The position numbers were made by a program, and so were the translations under genes. The notes below the pieces were generated by a model. It saw nothing but the letters and a program-made list of their open reading frames with translations. It was not told the DNA's origin and did no database searches. A stretch of DNA of 64,000 bases from Rothia gullae (GTDB lineage Bacteria > Actinomycetota > Actinomycetes > Actinomycetales > Micrococcaceae): the NCBI RefSeq assembly GCF_024294905.1, contig NZ_JANCOC010000001.1:1-64000 (forward strand). Direction: 5' to 3'. Of the stretch, positions 8,760 through 17,277 are shown in pieces (positions within the stretch are counted from its first letter, which is position 1; each line of letters opens with the position of its first letter).

Positions 8760-8951
8760 TGAACCAAAGACCGCCGGTCTAGAACTATGTCTTCTATCGC
8801 CACCTCAGTGGAGACGAAGAACAGAGTTCTGATAAGAGCAGATTTCACTAGAAATCGCCGCCCGCGTAGGTAACTCGAAGTGAATAGCCGTTGCCCTGAT
8901 TCAGGGTTTCGTCTACTGTGCCTCGTACGCCTACGCGTCGGGGCATTTTTT
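8760..8951 (+). promoter_or_regulatory. Ribosomal protein L10 leader with attenuator
   Basis: The stretch starting with CCAAAGACCGCCGGTC near 8763 resembles the actinobacterial rplJ leader, which binds the L10-(L7/L12) complex. It is followed by a CCCTGA/TCAGGG hairpin (8894-8906) and then an intrinsic terminator: stem 8920-8930 with 8935-8944 and T6 at 8946-8951, ending 66 bp before rplJ. A terminator inside the leader implies transcription attenuation. The structure is seen; its ligand is inferred from the L10-leader family. Confidence 0.6.
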
Positions 8952-9017
8952 ATTGCTTGCAATAAATGCTTCGAGGCTCTACCGGCGACCTTACAAGAAT
9001 CGGAAGAAGGAACTACC

Positions 9018-9548
9018 ATGGCGACTCAGGAAAAGATCGCTGCAGTATCCGAGCTGAAGGAACTCTTCGAAGCTTCGAACGCAGTCATCCTGACCGAATA
9101 CCGCGGTCTCTCTGTTGCGCAGCTCAAGGAGCTGCGTCGCGCACTCGGTGCAGAGACCGAATACGCCGTGGTGAAGAACACGCTGGCTGCTATTGCAGCT
9201 AAGGAAGCTGGCATCGACGCATTCGAAGGCCACCTCCAGGGTCCCTCCGCACTGGCATTCATCAAGGGTGACCTGATTGATGCTGCTAAGGGCCTGCGTG
9301 ACTTTGCCAAGGCTAACCCCCAGCTGATTGTGAAGAACGGTTACTACGAAGGTGCCGCTCTTTCCGAGGACGACGTCAAGCGCTACGCTGACCTGGAATC
9401 CCGCGAGGTTCTGCTGTCCAAGGTTGCAGGTGGCGCAAAGGCTACCATCGCACGCATCGCACAGGTTGTGGACGCACTGCGCGTCAAGCTGGAGGAGCAG
9501 GAAGGCGCAGCTCCCGTTGCAGCCGAGGAAGCTTCGGAAGAGGCATAA
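9018..9548 (+). CDS. rplJ: 50S ribosomal protein L10
   Basis: Anchors L7/L12 dimers to the ribosomal stalk base. The 176-residue protein shows the usual features: SELKELFEASNAVILTEYRG near the N-terminus, the LRRALGAETEYAVVKNTL segment, and an Ala/Glu-rich C-terminal tail that follows the L12-binding helix. The ATG at 9018 is preceded by GGAAGAAGGAAC; the frame is open further upstream, but that stretch is the structured leader. It is co-transcribed with rplL. Confidence 0.96.
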   Translation: MATQEKIAAVSELKELFEASNAVILTEYRGLSVAQLKELRRALGAETEYAVVKNTLAAIAAKEAGIDAFEGHLQGPSALAFIKGDLIDAAKGLRDFAKANPQLIVKNGYYEGAALSEDDVKRYADLESREVLLSKVAGGAKATIARIAQVVDALRVKLEEQEGAAPVAAEEASEEA

Positions 9549-9702
9549 GCCCCTTTCGTGCTACTGCACCAGCGCTGAGATACTCAGCAGCGTGAACGCG
9601 AACAGCGTATAACGCACCTAAATTTGACCAACCCTCTCGGGTAGGTACTGAAGATTTACACCGCGGGCGTCAGTCCGCACCAGATAGTGAAGGAGCCAAA
9701 CA

Positions 9703-10080
9703 ATGGCTAAGCTGTCCATCGAAGAACTCATTGCAGCATTCAAGGAACTGTCCCTGGTTGAGGTTTCCGAGTTCGTTAAGGCATTCGAGGAAGAGTTCGA
9801 CGTTACCGCAGCAGCTCCCGTTGCTGTTGTAGCAGGCGGCGCAGCAGGCGGCGACGCTGCTGAAGAGAAGTCCGAGTTCGACGTTGTCCTGGAGTCCGCT
9901 GGCGACAAGAAGATCGCAGTGATCAAGGAAGTTCGTGCCCTGACCTCCCTCGGCCTGAAGGAAGCAAAGGACCTGGTTGACAGCGCTCCCAAGGCCCTGC
10001 TCGAAGGCGTTTCCAAGGAAGACGCTGAGAAGGCTAAGGAGCAGCTCGAGGCTGCTGGCGCAACCATCACCCTCAAGTAA
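9703..10080 (+). CDS. rplL: 50S ribosomal protein L7/L12
   Basis: Multicopy acidic stalk protein that recruits translation factors. The 125 residues comprise the dimerising N-terminal helices ([20 protein letters not shown]), an Ala/Gly hinge (about 42-55) and the conserved C-terminal domain ([39 protein letters not shown]). GAAGGAGCC precedes the ATG at 9703. It lies 154 bp after rplJ; a small ACC..GGT hairpin in the gap may tune relative expression. Confidence 0.97.
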   Translation: MAKLSIEELIAAFKELSLVEVSEFVKAFEEEFDVTAAAPVAVVAGGAAGGDAAEEKSEFDVVLESAGDKKIAVIKEVRALTSLGLKEAKDLVDSAPKALLEGVSKEDAEKAKEQLEAAGATITLK

Positions 10081-10105
10081 TCGACTTCTTCTCGATTCTT
10101 ACGCG

Positions 10106-10193
10106 GGCGGTGCATCCATTGGATGCGCCGCCTCGCGGCATTTAACGGCCCCGACCCGCCCGGTATACAGACTGGGGAGGTTCGGGGCTTTTG
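10106..10193 (+). terminator. Tandem hairpins ending the rplJL operon
   Basis: A first 12-bp hairpin (10106-10117 with 10121-10132) has no T-run. A second (about 10148-10161 with 10174-10188, two mismatches) is followed by TTTTGC and is the better terminator. Confidence 0.7.
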
Positions 10194-10404
10194 CTGTGTC
10201 CGCTCTTTTCTCCTGTAGCAAATGGCGGCGCTGTCCAATCTGACCGGGCTCACCTGCAGAAGCGGCTGTGACCGCCCTGTACCTTGGATGAGAGAGGCTG
10301 AGAGCACTGTGGTGCCTCTCTCCTAGAGCCCGGTAACGGGGGAGCGGTACCGTATGATGGGATGAGATAACCCAGACATTCCCCTTGCACGAAAACGGAT
10401 AGAC
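10194..10404 (+). promoter_or_regulatory. Upstream region of the GH32 gene with a hairpin
   Basis: Contains an 8-bp perfect stem AGAGAGGC/GCCTCTCT (10291-10298 with 10314-10321) in the presumed leader of the sucrose hydrolase gene. No T-run follows. I do not see a convincing copy of the LacI-type operator present elsewhere in this locus. Confidence 0.4.
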
Positions 10405-11946
10405 ATGAGCGAGCAGAAGAAAAAGAAGAAGAGCGTAACTCAGCGACCCGACCGCGATTTGGTGGCTGAAGCACAGCAGGTTCTGGATGCTTTCGGCGCC
10501 GGCGTTCGTGAAGACCGTGACTACCCGGCACTGCACCTGGCGCCTCCGGTAGGTCGTCTGAACGACCCGAACGGTCTGGTCTTTGACGGTAATCGCTACC
10601 ACGCCTTCTACCAGTACTCGCCACTGCATCCGGAGCGTATGGTCTACTGGCGTCACGCTGTGAGCGAGGACCTGACCCACTGGAACGATGAGGGGACAGC
10701 CCTGGTGCCCGATAGCCGCTACGATTCGCACGGCTGCTACTCTGGCTCCGGCGTTAAGGTGCCTGGCGGTTTTGAGTTCTTCTACACCGGTAACGTGAAG
10801 AACGAGAAGGACAACCGCGAAACCTACCAGATTCTCGCAACTGCGGGGGAGGACGCGAAGCCGACCCGTCAGCTGCCTCCGCTGATTTCTGGTCCCGAGA
10901 AGGGCTACACCGCGCACTACCGCGACCCGCACGTCTTTGAACGTAACGGCGAATGGTGGATAGTCATTGGTGCTCAGCGTGAGGATCTGACCGGTGCCGT
11001 GGTCGTGTACACCTCAGCTGACCGCCGCGAATGGACCTTCCGCGGTGAGCTGGACATCAAGGATAAGACCCTCAAAGGCACCTACATGTACGAGTGTCCT
11101 TCACTGCTGAGCATGCGCGATGAGCTGACCGGCGAGATCCGTGACGTGCTGATTTTCAGCCCGCAGGGCATGCAGCCCCTCGGAGAGAAGTACAACAACA
11201 TTTTCCAGAGCGGCTACATTGTCGGTTCGCTGGATAACGAGACCCTCAAGTTCACCGTGGAGACCCCTTTCACCGAGCTGGATGCAGGTTTCGAGTTCTA
11301 CGCACCGCAGACTATCTCTGGTACCGGTCTGACCGCTGACTCGAAGGCACCACACAGCGTCTGCGGTGATGCCCCGGTCATGATTGCCTGGTTGGGCAAC
11401 GCAGACCAGGACGACCTGCCCTCGTGGAGTCACCGCTGGGTGCACATGTTCACCTACCCGCGTGAGCTACACCTGCGTAACGGCAAGATTTTCCAGCGTC
11501 CGGTTCCGCAGCTGAATGACGCGATGGCGATGACCTCGCTGTACCGCGAGGAGGAGAAGGGCAAGCTTATGGAGCTGAAGAACGCCCGGACCTTCCGCCT
11601 GCGTGGCCGCGTGAACGTTTCTGATGAGCGCGTGAAGTTGAAGATTAAGGACACTCACGGCGTGGCTCTGAGCATTGTGCTGGATAAGGACTTTGTGCAG
11701 ATGGACCGTGGCGGTACCCGCTACACCGAGGGTGGTAGCCTGCGCCGCCGCACCCTGAAGCGTTCGAAGATTCGCGAGTTTGATCTGCTGGTGGATGGCT
11801 CGGCTACCGAACTGTACGTGGGCGGTAAGCTGGTTGCCTCCATGGGTGCTGAGGTTATGACTGCTCGCACCTTCTTCAAGGGCGATAAGCGTCGCGTCCG
11901 CCTGACCGGTGGCGAGGTGCTGTCCCTGGAGTATGGCCGCCTCTAA
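10405..11946 (+). CDS. scrB: Glycoside hydrolase family 32 (sucrose-6-phosphate hydrolase / beta-fructosidase)
   Basis: Would cleave sucrose 6-phosphate (or sucrose) into a glucose moiety and fructose in the cytosol. The 513-residue product has the GH32 catalytic triad: the nucleophile Asp54 in GRLNDPNGL, Asp174 in the RDP motif, and the acid/base Glu230 in YECPSLL. A five-blade propeller region runs to about residue 380, followed by the C-terminal beta-sandwich (from about RTFRLRGRVNVSDE). There is no signal peptide; the N-terminus is Lys-rich, so it acts inside the cell. Immediately downstream lies a sucrose-type PTS permease, which supports the phosphorylated substrate, but that permease is now a pseudogene. 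The ATG at 10405 was chosen as the first in frame; the Shine-Dalgarno (GGATAG) is modest. Confidence 0.88.
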   Translation: MSEQKKKKKSVTQRPDRDLVAEAQQVLDAFGAGVREDRDYPALHLAPPVGRLNDPNGLVFDGNRYHAFYQYSPLHPERMVYWRHAVSEDLTHWNDEGTALVPDSRYDSHGCYSGSGVKVPGGFEFFYTGNVKNEKDNRETYQILATAGEDAKPTRQLPPLISGPEKGYTAHYRDPHVFERNGEWWIVIGAQREDLTGAVVVYTSADRREWTFRGELDIKDKTLKGTYMYECPSLLSMRDELTGEIRDVLIFSPQGMQPLGEKYNNIFQSGYIVGSLDNETLKFTVETPFTELDAGFEFYAPQTISGTGLTADSKAPHSVCGDAPVMIAWLGNADQDDLPSWSHRWVHMFTYPRELHLRNGKIFQRPVPQLNDAMAMTSLYREEEKGKLMELKNARTFRLRGRVNVSDERVKLKIKDTHGVALSIVLDKDFVQMDRGGTRYTEGGSLRRRTLKRSKIREFDLLVDGSATELYVGGKLVASMGAEVMTARTFFKGDKRRVRLTGGEVLSLEYGRL

Positions 11947-12010
11947 GCCATTTTCTAGGCGTTGGGAGCTGCCCCGTACGGGTGGTTTTCGGTAATTTCT
12001 GAATATGTCT

Positions 12011-12051
12011 GAGGGCTCACTCTTCTAAGTTGAGGGTGAGCCCTCGCTTTT
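12011..12051 (+). terminator. Rho-independent terminator after scrB
   Basis: GAGGGCTCAC at 12011-12020 pairs perfectly with 12036-12045, followed by GCTTTT. It separates the hydrolase gene from the permease pseudogene. Confidence 0.8.
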
Positions 12052-12087
12052 AAGAACTTTCCCGCGATAGGATGTTTTACATCCAAT

Positions 12088-12116
12088 ATGTCAAACGTAT
12101 GACATATGCATGACAT
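12088..12116 (+). promoter_or_regulatory. LacI-type operator in front of the scrA pseudogene
   Basis: ATGTCAAACGTATGACAT at 12088-12105 is an 18-bp palindrome with a central CG and a single mismatched pair. A further ATGACAT half-site follows at 12110-12116. A closely related sequence overlaps the start codon of the LacI-family gene at 15684-15701. Central-CG palindromes of this length are typical LacI-family operators. Confidence 0.65.
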
Positions 12117-12189
12117 ACGCCCACAGATATATGCCCCACCCCATTCACAAAGCATCATACGGTGGTGCTCCAAACAAAGGAGAGCGAGC

Positions 12190-13561
12190 GTGTACCACAA
12201 GTCAGTGGCACAGCGCGTGCTGAAGGGCGTCGGTGGCGCCGGCAACATCGTTGCAGCCGCACACTGCGCAACCCGCCTTCGCCTCGTCCTGAAGAACCAG
12301 GACAAGGTCGACCAGGCAGCAATCGACAACGACTAAGACCTCAAGGGCAGCTTCCTCAATGCTGGCCAGTTCCAGATCATCGTCGGTCCCGGCGACGTCA
12401 ACGAGGTGCACAAGCACCTCATCGCTGCTGGCGCACCCGAGGCGTCCAAGGACGAACTCAAGGAAATTGCCTCCAAGTACGGCAACATTGTCTCCCGCTT
12501 CATCAAGACCATCGCTGACATCTTCGTACCGCTCATCCCGGTGCTGGTCGGTGGCGGTATGCTGATGGCGCTCAATAGCGTGCTGACCTCCAAGGACATC
12601 TTCGGTCCCTAGAGCTTCATCGCAATGCACCCCGAATGGGCTGACTCTGCGGACATTATTAACATGCTCTCCGCCGCTCCCTTCGCCTTCCTGCCCGTGC
12701 TGGTCGGCTTCTCCGCCACCAAGGTCTTCGGCGGTAACCCCTACCTGGGTCTGACTATGGGGGCCGCAATGGTTTCCCCGGCCCTGATGAACGGCTACAA
12801 CGTCGCAGCATCCCTGGCGGGTGCTGAAGGCTCCGACCCGATGAAGTACTGGAACCTCTTCGGTCTGCAGGTTCAGCAGGCGGGCTACCAGGGTACAGTG
12901 CTGCCCATCATGCTGGTTGCCTTTATCCTGGCGAACATTGAGAAGTTCTTCCACAAGGTCCTCAAGGGCACCATTGACTTTATCTTCACCCCGACCCTGA
13001 CCATCCTCATCACCGGCCTTCTGACCTTCCTGCTGGTCGGCTCCCGCGGCTACTGCTGCTGTAGCTTCCGAGGCTGGCGATAGCGTAGAAATTGGCTCCC
13101 ATATGGTCGGTTTCGCGGTTCTGCTGGCTGATCTCAAGGACCCCACCTTCTCCTCCGGCGCGCTGAGTGCAGGCACCGCCGTGGAGCCCACCGAAGGTAA
13201 GCTCTACGCACCGGCTGACGGTAAGATTACCGTTGCATTCCCCACCGGCCACGCATACGGTCTGCGCACCGAAGATGGCCTGGATCTGCTGATGCACATC
13301 GGCATGGACACCGTTGAGCTCGACGGCAAGCACTTCGAGTCCAAGGGTGCTAAGGGTGACACCGTCAAGCGCGGCGACGTGATCGCCGAGTTCGACATCC
13401 CCGCCATTAAGGCTGCTGGCTACCCGCTGGCGACCCCCATGGTAATCATCAACTCCAAGAAGGCGGCTGCTTCGGTTGAAGATGTTCAGCTTTCTGGTGT
13501 ATCTGTGACCAGCGCAGATTTGCTCCTGAAGGTTGCACTGAAGGCAAAGACGAACGCATAG
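12190..13561 (+). pseudogene. scrA: Sucrose-type PTS permease EIIBCA, inactivated
   Basis: The intact ancestor would have imported and phosphorylated sucrose. GTG at 12190 after AAAGGAG starts a normal EIIB domain with the phospho-Cys motif HCATRLR. The frame is then stopped by TAA at 12334-12336 and TAG at 12610-12612; both sites lie where a Gln codon (CAA, CAG) would fit, so each could be one C-to-T change. EIIC reads on to about 13040 and then jumps out of frame into the EIIA linker (PAATAAVASEAGDSVEIG). Roughly half of EIIC, perhaps 150-200 residues, is missing at this junction. The EIIA domain (PTEGKLYAPADG, and LLMHIGMDTVEL with the phospho-His) is intact to the stop at 13561. EIIA alone might still be made from ATG 13103, but no working permease can be. 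Confidence 0.9.
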
Positions 13562-13599
13562 TCTACACTCATAATGAGTGGATAACCTCAATGTGATGT

Positions 13600-13647
13600 G
13601 CATCCCGTACCGCTCTTCCTAGAGCTGGTGCGGGGTGTTCAATTTTT
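13600..13647 (+). terminator. Terminator after the scrA pseudogene
   Basis: An 11-bp stem with G-U pairs (13601-13611 with 13627-13637) is followed by a T5 run at 13643-13647. Confidence 0.7.
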
Positions 13648-13667
13648 CCTACAAAAGCATGAAAAAA

Positions 13668-13702
13668 GCATATGAATAAATATGCGTAAAATTATGCATA
13701 AT
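13668..13702. repeat. AT-rich inverted repeats upstream of the GNAT gene
   Basis: GCATAT/ATATGC (13668-13673 with 13680-13685) is followed at once by the perfect 12-bp palindrome ATTATGCATAAT at 13691-13702. The surrounding 13640-13820 is markedly richer in A and T than the rest of the window. Confidence 0.7.
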
Positions 13703-13781
13703 GGTGCAATATTGGCTGACGCACATTTAATGCATGGCCATGAAAAATGTATTGATAAGGCAGAATTTACTATCCAGGAGT

Positions 13782-13810
13782 GAATAATTCAGCTAATATT
13801 TATGTATACT
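13782..13810 (+). promoter_or_regulatory. Possible promoter of the GNAT acetyltransferase gene
   Basis: A -10-like TATACT at 13805-13810 stands 17 bp after a weak -35-like GAATAA at 13782-13787, about 25 bp before the start codon. Confidence 0.35.
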
Positions 13811-13834
13811 TTCAAGCTTTTGTAAAGGGTGAAT

Positions 13835-14488
13835 ATGACCTTAGCATCCTATACTGTCCGCACCGCCGAGCCTCATGAATATGCTGAGGCGCTCGAAGTG
13901 CTGATTGCCGCATTCGATAGTGACCCCGCCATGATGGCAGTCATCGCGGGCGGTAGCCGCCAACAGGAGCTCGCCAAGCTCCGCGCCATTATGACCCTGC
14001 AGGTCTACGGCAACTTCCAGGACCGCGGACGCGTTGACATTGGCATCGACGAATCCACCGGCAAAATTGTCGGCGTCTGCCTCTGGAGCACCCCCGAATC
14101 TCACGAAGGATCCTTCCTCAACGAACTCAAGCAGGTAGGCGCCTACTACAAGGCTCTCGGCTGTAAAACCCTGCTACGAGCCATCACGATGGAGCTGCAT
14201 CTCCTCAAGTACCGCCCCGCCTACAAGCATTGGTACCTCTTCAACATCGGTGTGCTCGAAGAATTCCGCGGTCGCGGCATCGGCTCGAAGCTACTCGACT
14301 ACGGCACCGAACGCATCGGCGACTACCCTGCCTACCTTGAAGCCTCGACCTACGACAGCGCCCGCCTCTACGAGCGCCGCGGATTCCTCTCCCTCGGACC
14401 GCTACACGGTGTCTTCTCCAAGGCGCACGCCGTCGGCATGGTCTACCCCGGAACCGGCCCGACTGAGATTGTGCAGCGCAACTCCTAA
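13835..14488 (+). CDS. GNAT-family N-acetyltransferase
   Basis: A 217-residue protein of the Gcn5-related acetyltransferase fold. The acetyl-CoA pyrophosphate loop is visible as LEEFRGRGIGSKLLDY (about residues 142-157), following the beta-4 segment WYLFNIGV. The C-terminal EASTYDSARLYERRGF motif is the usual beta-6/helix segment that packs on the cofactor. Substrate is unknown; many such enzymes modify antibiotics, polyamines or protein N-termini. The ATG at 13835 was preferred over GTG at 13829 because AAAGGG ends about 6 bp before it. It lies between the sucrose PTS remnant and the convergent repressor gene and need not belong to sucrose use. Confidence 0.82.
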   Translation: MTLASYTVRTAEPHEYAEALEVLIAAFDSDPAMMAVIAGGSRQQELAKLRAIMTLQVYGNFQDRGRVDIGIDESTGKIVGVCLWSTPESHEGSFLNELKQVGAYYKALGCKTLLRAITMELHLLKYRPAYKHWYLFNIGVLEEFRGRGIGSKLLDYGTERIGDYPAYLEASTYDSARLYERRGFLSLGPLHGVFSKAHAVGMVYPGTGPTEIVQRNS

Positions 14489-14530
14489 ACTTCCGGAGGC
14501 TCACAAAACCGATAAATGTATATGCAAAAT

Positions 14531-14570
14531 CCGCCCCACAGCGAGCACCCGCACGGTGGGGCGGATCTTT
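14531..14570. terminator. Bidirectional terminator between the GNAT and LacI genes
   Basis: CCGCCCCAC at 14531-14539 pairs perfectly with 14556-14564. Short T-tracts lie outside the stem on both strands, which suits two convergent genes. Confidence 0.7.
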
Positions 14571-14590
14571 ATTCTCGGAAGATGAGATTC

Positions 14591-15685
14591 TTATTGGAGC
14601 TCATTCGGAGCAGACATATCAGGCTGAATCTGATCCAGATCTGGGATAGAACGCACCGTAGCCCCCAAATGAAGCTCAATCGGGAGTACATCAGCTGCCT
14701 GGGTAATCGGAGGAGCCTCCTCCGCGGGGGAATCCTGCTGCTGTAGCTCAATCAACTCCATCAGCCGCTGGGCGGCACGCTCCGCAATGCCCTCAATCGG
14801 CTGAACCACGGTCGCTAGCTCCGGCATGAGTACCTGAACGCTCTGAGTGCCGTCGTAACCGACCACCTGGAAATCCTCAGGAACACGGATTCCACGGGCA
14901 CGCGCCCAGCCCAGGGTGAGTGCGGCGTAATTATCGTTGGAGGCGAAGACTGCGTCTACCGGTTCGGGGGTATCGGCACGCTCATCCAGGTAGCGGTAGA
15001 GCATCTCACGCTTAATGCCCAGCGAAGGGTGGAAGCCCAGCTCCACGAACACCGGCATGAGCCCCGCCTCAAGCATTGCCTCACGGTAGCCGCGCTGACG
15101 TTCATTGTGCTCACCCAGGGTAGAAGTTACGTGCACAATATTCTGCGCACCCGTGGCGATGAGGTGCTCCGTGGCGGCGCGGGCACCTCCGTAGTTATCG
15201 GAGCGAATATTCGGGTAGAAGCCGCTTTCGAGACGGTCTACGGTCACCAGGGGAGCCTGCGCATGCGGAATATTGACCAGTGCGTCTGAGTGGGTGCCAC
15301 TGATGATGCCGTCTACCTGATTGGAGAAGAGCATCTCCAGGTAGCGCTTTTCTTGCTCGGGATGATCGTCGCTATTGCAGAGAATGACCCGGTAGCCCTC
15401 TTTGGCAAGGTAACTTTCGAGGCGGTACACCATCTCCCCGTAGAAGGGGTTTGCAACCGTGGGGAAGATAAGGCCCACCGTCTGCGAGCGCTGACCCTGC
15501 AGGCTACGGGCGATGGCATTGGGGCGGTAGCCGAGCTCCCGCATTGCCTCGTGGACCTTGGTGCGGGTATTTTCGCTCAGGTAGCCGCGGTTATTGAGCA
15601 CGCGGGATACGGTAGTGGGGGAGACTCCCGCGCGGGCTGCAACATCGCTGAGTTTAGGTTTCGCCACGGGGGTTCCCTTCGGCAT
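14591..15685 (-). CDS. scrR: LacI-family transcriptional repressor, probably of the sucrose locus
   Basis: A 364-residue regulator. The N-terminal helix-turn-helix KLSDVAARAGVSPTTVSRVLNNRGYLSENTRTKV (about residues 11-44) and the hinge LGYRPNAIARSL are those of the LacI/GalR family. The remainder is a periplasmic-binding-protein-like effector domain starting at VGLIFPTVANPFYGEMV. It would bind DNA and be released by a sugar or sugar phosphate. The gene context (GH32 hydrolase, sucrose-type PTS) points to sucrose or fructose derivatives, which is inference. An operator-like sequence overlaps its own start codon and resembles the one before the PTS pseudogene, suggesting autoregulation. Confidence 0.85.
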   Translation of the reverse strand: MPKGTPVAKPKLSDVAARAGVSPTTVSRVLNNRGYLSENTRTKVHEAMRELGYRPNAIARSLQGQRSQTVGLIFPTVANPFYGEMVYRLESYLAKEGYRVILCNSDDHPEQEKRYLEMLFSNQVDGIISGTHSDALVNIPHAQAPLVTVDRLESGFYPNIRSDNYGGARAATEHLIATGAQNIVHVTSTLGEHNERQRGYREAMLEAGLMPVFVELGFHPSLGIKREMLYRYLDERADTPEPVDAVFASNDNYAALTLGWARARGIRVPEDFQVVGYDGTQSVQVLMPELATVVQPIEGIAERAAQRLMELIELQQQDSPAEEAPPITQAADVLPIELHLGATVRSIPDLDQIQPDMSAPNELQ

Positions 15686-15701
15686 GCTAAACGATTGACA
15701 T
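15684..15701 (-). promoter_or_regulatory. Operator-like site overlapping the LacI-family start codon
   Basis: ATGCTAAACGATTGACAT on the plus strand matches the palindromic site at 12088-12105 at 14 of 18 positions, including AAACG and TTGACAT/ATGACAT. Its overlap with the start codon at 15683-15685 would let bound repressor block its own expression. Confidence 0.55.
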
Positions 15702-15817
15702 ATCTCTCTACTATACCTTCTTCACTGGGGGTAGCGGGGCCTCGAAAATCAGAAAAAGCGCTTTTCCACTGTGCTGTCTCCCCTGTGCTGTCAAACGCAC
15801 CGATTCGTCGTACCGGT

Positions 15818-17131
15818 CTACAACACCGGAACAATCGGCACCCGAGCCCCCACCTCATGAGAAGAGCCAACCGCCAACGAATCATCCAACACAGCACAAT
15901 GAGTAGCCGCCGCCAACGATGACAACATGTGCGAAGCAGACTTCGGCAGAGGATACGCCACACCATCACGCACCGTCACCGGTACCAAACGCGAACCCGC
16001 CGGCTTACGCAAAGTAGCCACCGGATCACCCAGAACCGCCGAATCCAGCTCAGGCAGAGGCATATCCCTCATACCAGCCAAAAGCGGTGGCAAATACGAA
16101 TACAAAGCCGTGTACGCAGCCAAAGGATTACCCGGAAGGCCCAACACAAAACGCTCACGACCCGAATTCGGGCCCGTCTCCGGAATCGGCAAACGCGCAG
16201 CCAACGCAGGATGACCCGGACGCACATCCACCGACTCAAACAAGTAGGTCGCACCCATATCGTTGAGCACCTTACGCACCAAATCAACACCCGAGGTGCT
16301 CGACCCGCCCGTAAACACCAACACGCGAGCCGTCGATGTAGACAAAAACGTGCGGAACTCAGACTCAACATCCGCCAGGCGAATTGACGGACGCACTTCA
16401 CAACCAGCAGAAATAATCGCATGCTCCATAAAGCCGCCAAACGCATCACGCACCTGACCCGGCGCGGGCATACCAAACGTAATGACCTCGTTACCCGTAA
16501 ACGCACAACGCACCGGAATCGGGGCGTACACCGGCAACTCATCAAAACCATTCGTGCCCAAAAACGCCGCCATACGAGCAGACACACGGTCACCGTGGTG
16601 CGCCAACAGCTCGCCACGCTCCAGCTCAGCACCAGCATGGCGAATATCAGCGCCCACGGCTGGAGGCTCAAAACCCTCCGCCATATCTAGGTAATGAATA
16701 CTCGCCCGAGTCTCCAAGTGGGAACCCACGCCCGGACGAGAAGAACCCTCCGCACCCTCATACAGGCGGGAATGCTCCTCACGCACAATCGCCTCGGCAC
16801 CCTCAGGGAGCAAACCACCCGTCAAAATCGGGGTTGCCTCACCCGGAGCAATCGGCACCGTCAGACGGTGAATATTCGCGCGAGAATCCTCCGGATACGC
16901 CGGCGTCACCAGACGCCACGGAGGGGCACCCGCCACAGCGTAACCGTCCATCGCAGAGGAGCTGTAGTGGGGCACCTGCATCATCGAATAAACATCATCC
17001 GCCAAATAGTGGCCAATCGTCGCCAACAGCGGCAAAGACTGCGTCTTCACATGGTGCGCAATGTCCAGACCCTGCTCATGCAGAATCTGGCGGGCCTGCT
17101 GCCACGAAACAGAAGGAATATGATGAGACAT
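15818..17131 (-). CDS. moeA: Molybdopterin molybdenumtransferase MoeA, diverged copy
   Basis: Inserts molybdate into adenylylated molybdopterin to form Mo-molybdopterin. The 437-residue protein has the MoeA order: SSAMDGYAVAG near residue 60, the domain around ITSGG replaced by FTGGSSTSGVDLVRKVL, then VRPGHPALAARL and LGLPGNPLAAY. Several motifs differ from the canonical forms kept in the second copy at 21.6 kb, so this one may be specialised. The ATG at 17131 is preceded by GAGG at 4 bp; the frame is open further upstream but that stretch shows no conservation-like features. It is the last of four minus-strand cofactor genes, 146 bp after mobA. Confidence 0.85.
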   Translation of the reverse strand: MSHHIPSVSWQQARQILHEQGLDIAHHVKTQSLPLLATIGHYLADDVYSMMQVPHYSSSAMDGYAVAGAPPWRLVTPAYPEDSRANIHRLTVPIAPGEATPILTGGLLPEGAEAIVREEHSRLYEGAEGSSRPGVGSHLETRASIHYLDMAEGFEPPAVGADIRHAGAELERGELLAHHGDRVSARMAAFLGTNGFDELPVYAPIPVRCAFTGNEVITFGMPAPGQVRDAFGGFMEHAIISAGCEVRPSIRLADVESEFRTFLSTSTARVLVFTGGSSTSGVDLVRKVLNDMGATYLFESVDVRPGHPALAARLPIPETGPNSGRERFVLGLPGNPLAAYTALYSYLPPLLAGMRDMPLPELDSAVLGDPVATLRKPAGSRLVPVTVRDGVAYPLPKSASHMLSSLAAATHCAVLDDSLAVGSSHEVGARVPIVPVL

Positions 17132-17277
17132 CGTACCTCGCATGTACAAAAAATGTGTATGGGACGCGCACCAGCGTGCGAGCTCAAAAAACGCTACCGA
17201 ATCCGGCGCCCAGAGCCCTAACCTACTACCTAGGTTACTCGTAGCTTGGCAATTAGCACTCCTGGGTGCCTCAGATG

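Larger units (their letters stand above)
8620..9017 (+). other. Intergenic region and rplJL leader
   Basis: 398 bp without a gene. The first part holds a hairpin terminator for the ABC ATPase gene (8656-8704). The rest, from about 8755, looks like the long structured leader of rplJ with an internal terminator (listed separately). Confidence 0.6.

Noticed and set aside
10270..10370. TPP-riboswitch-like fragment (GCTGAGAG) before the GH32 gene
   Set aside because: The CTGAGA element occurs but the paired CCTGAtCTGGaTAAT element does not, and the downstream gene is not a thiamine gene.
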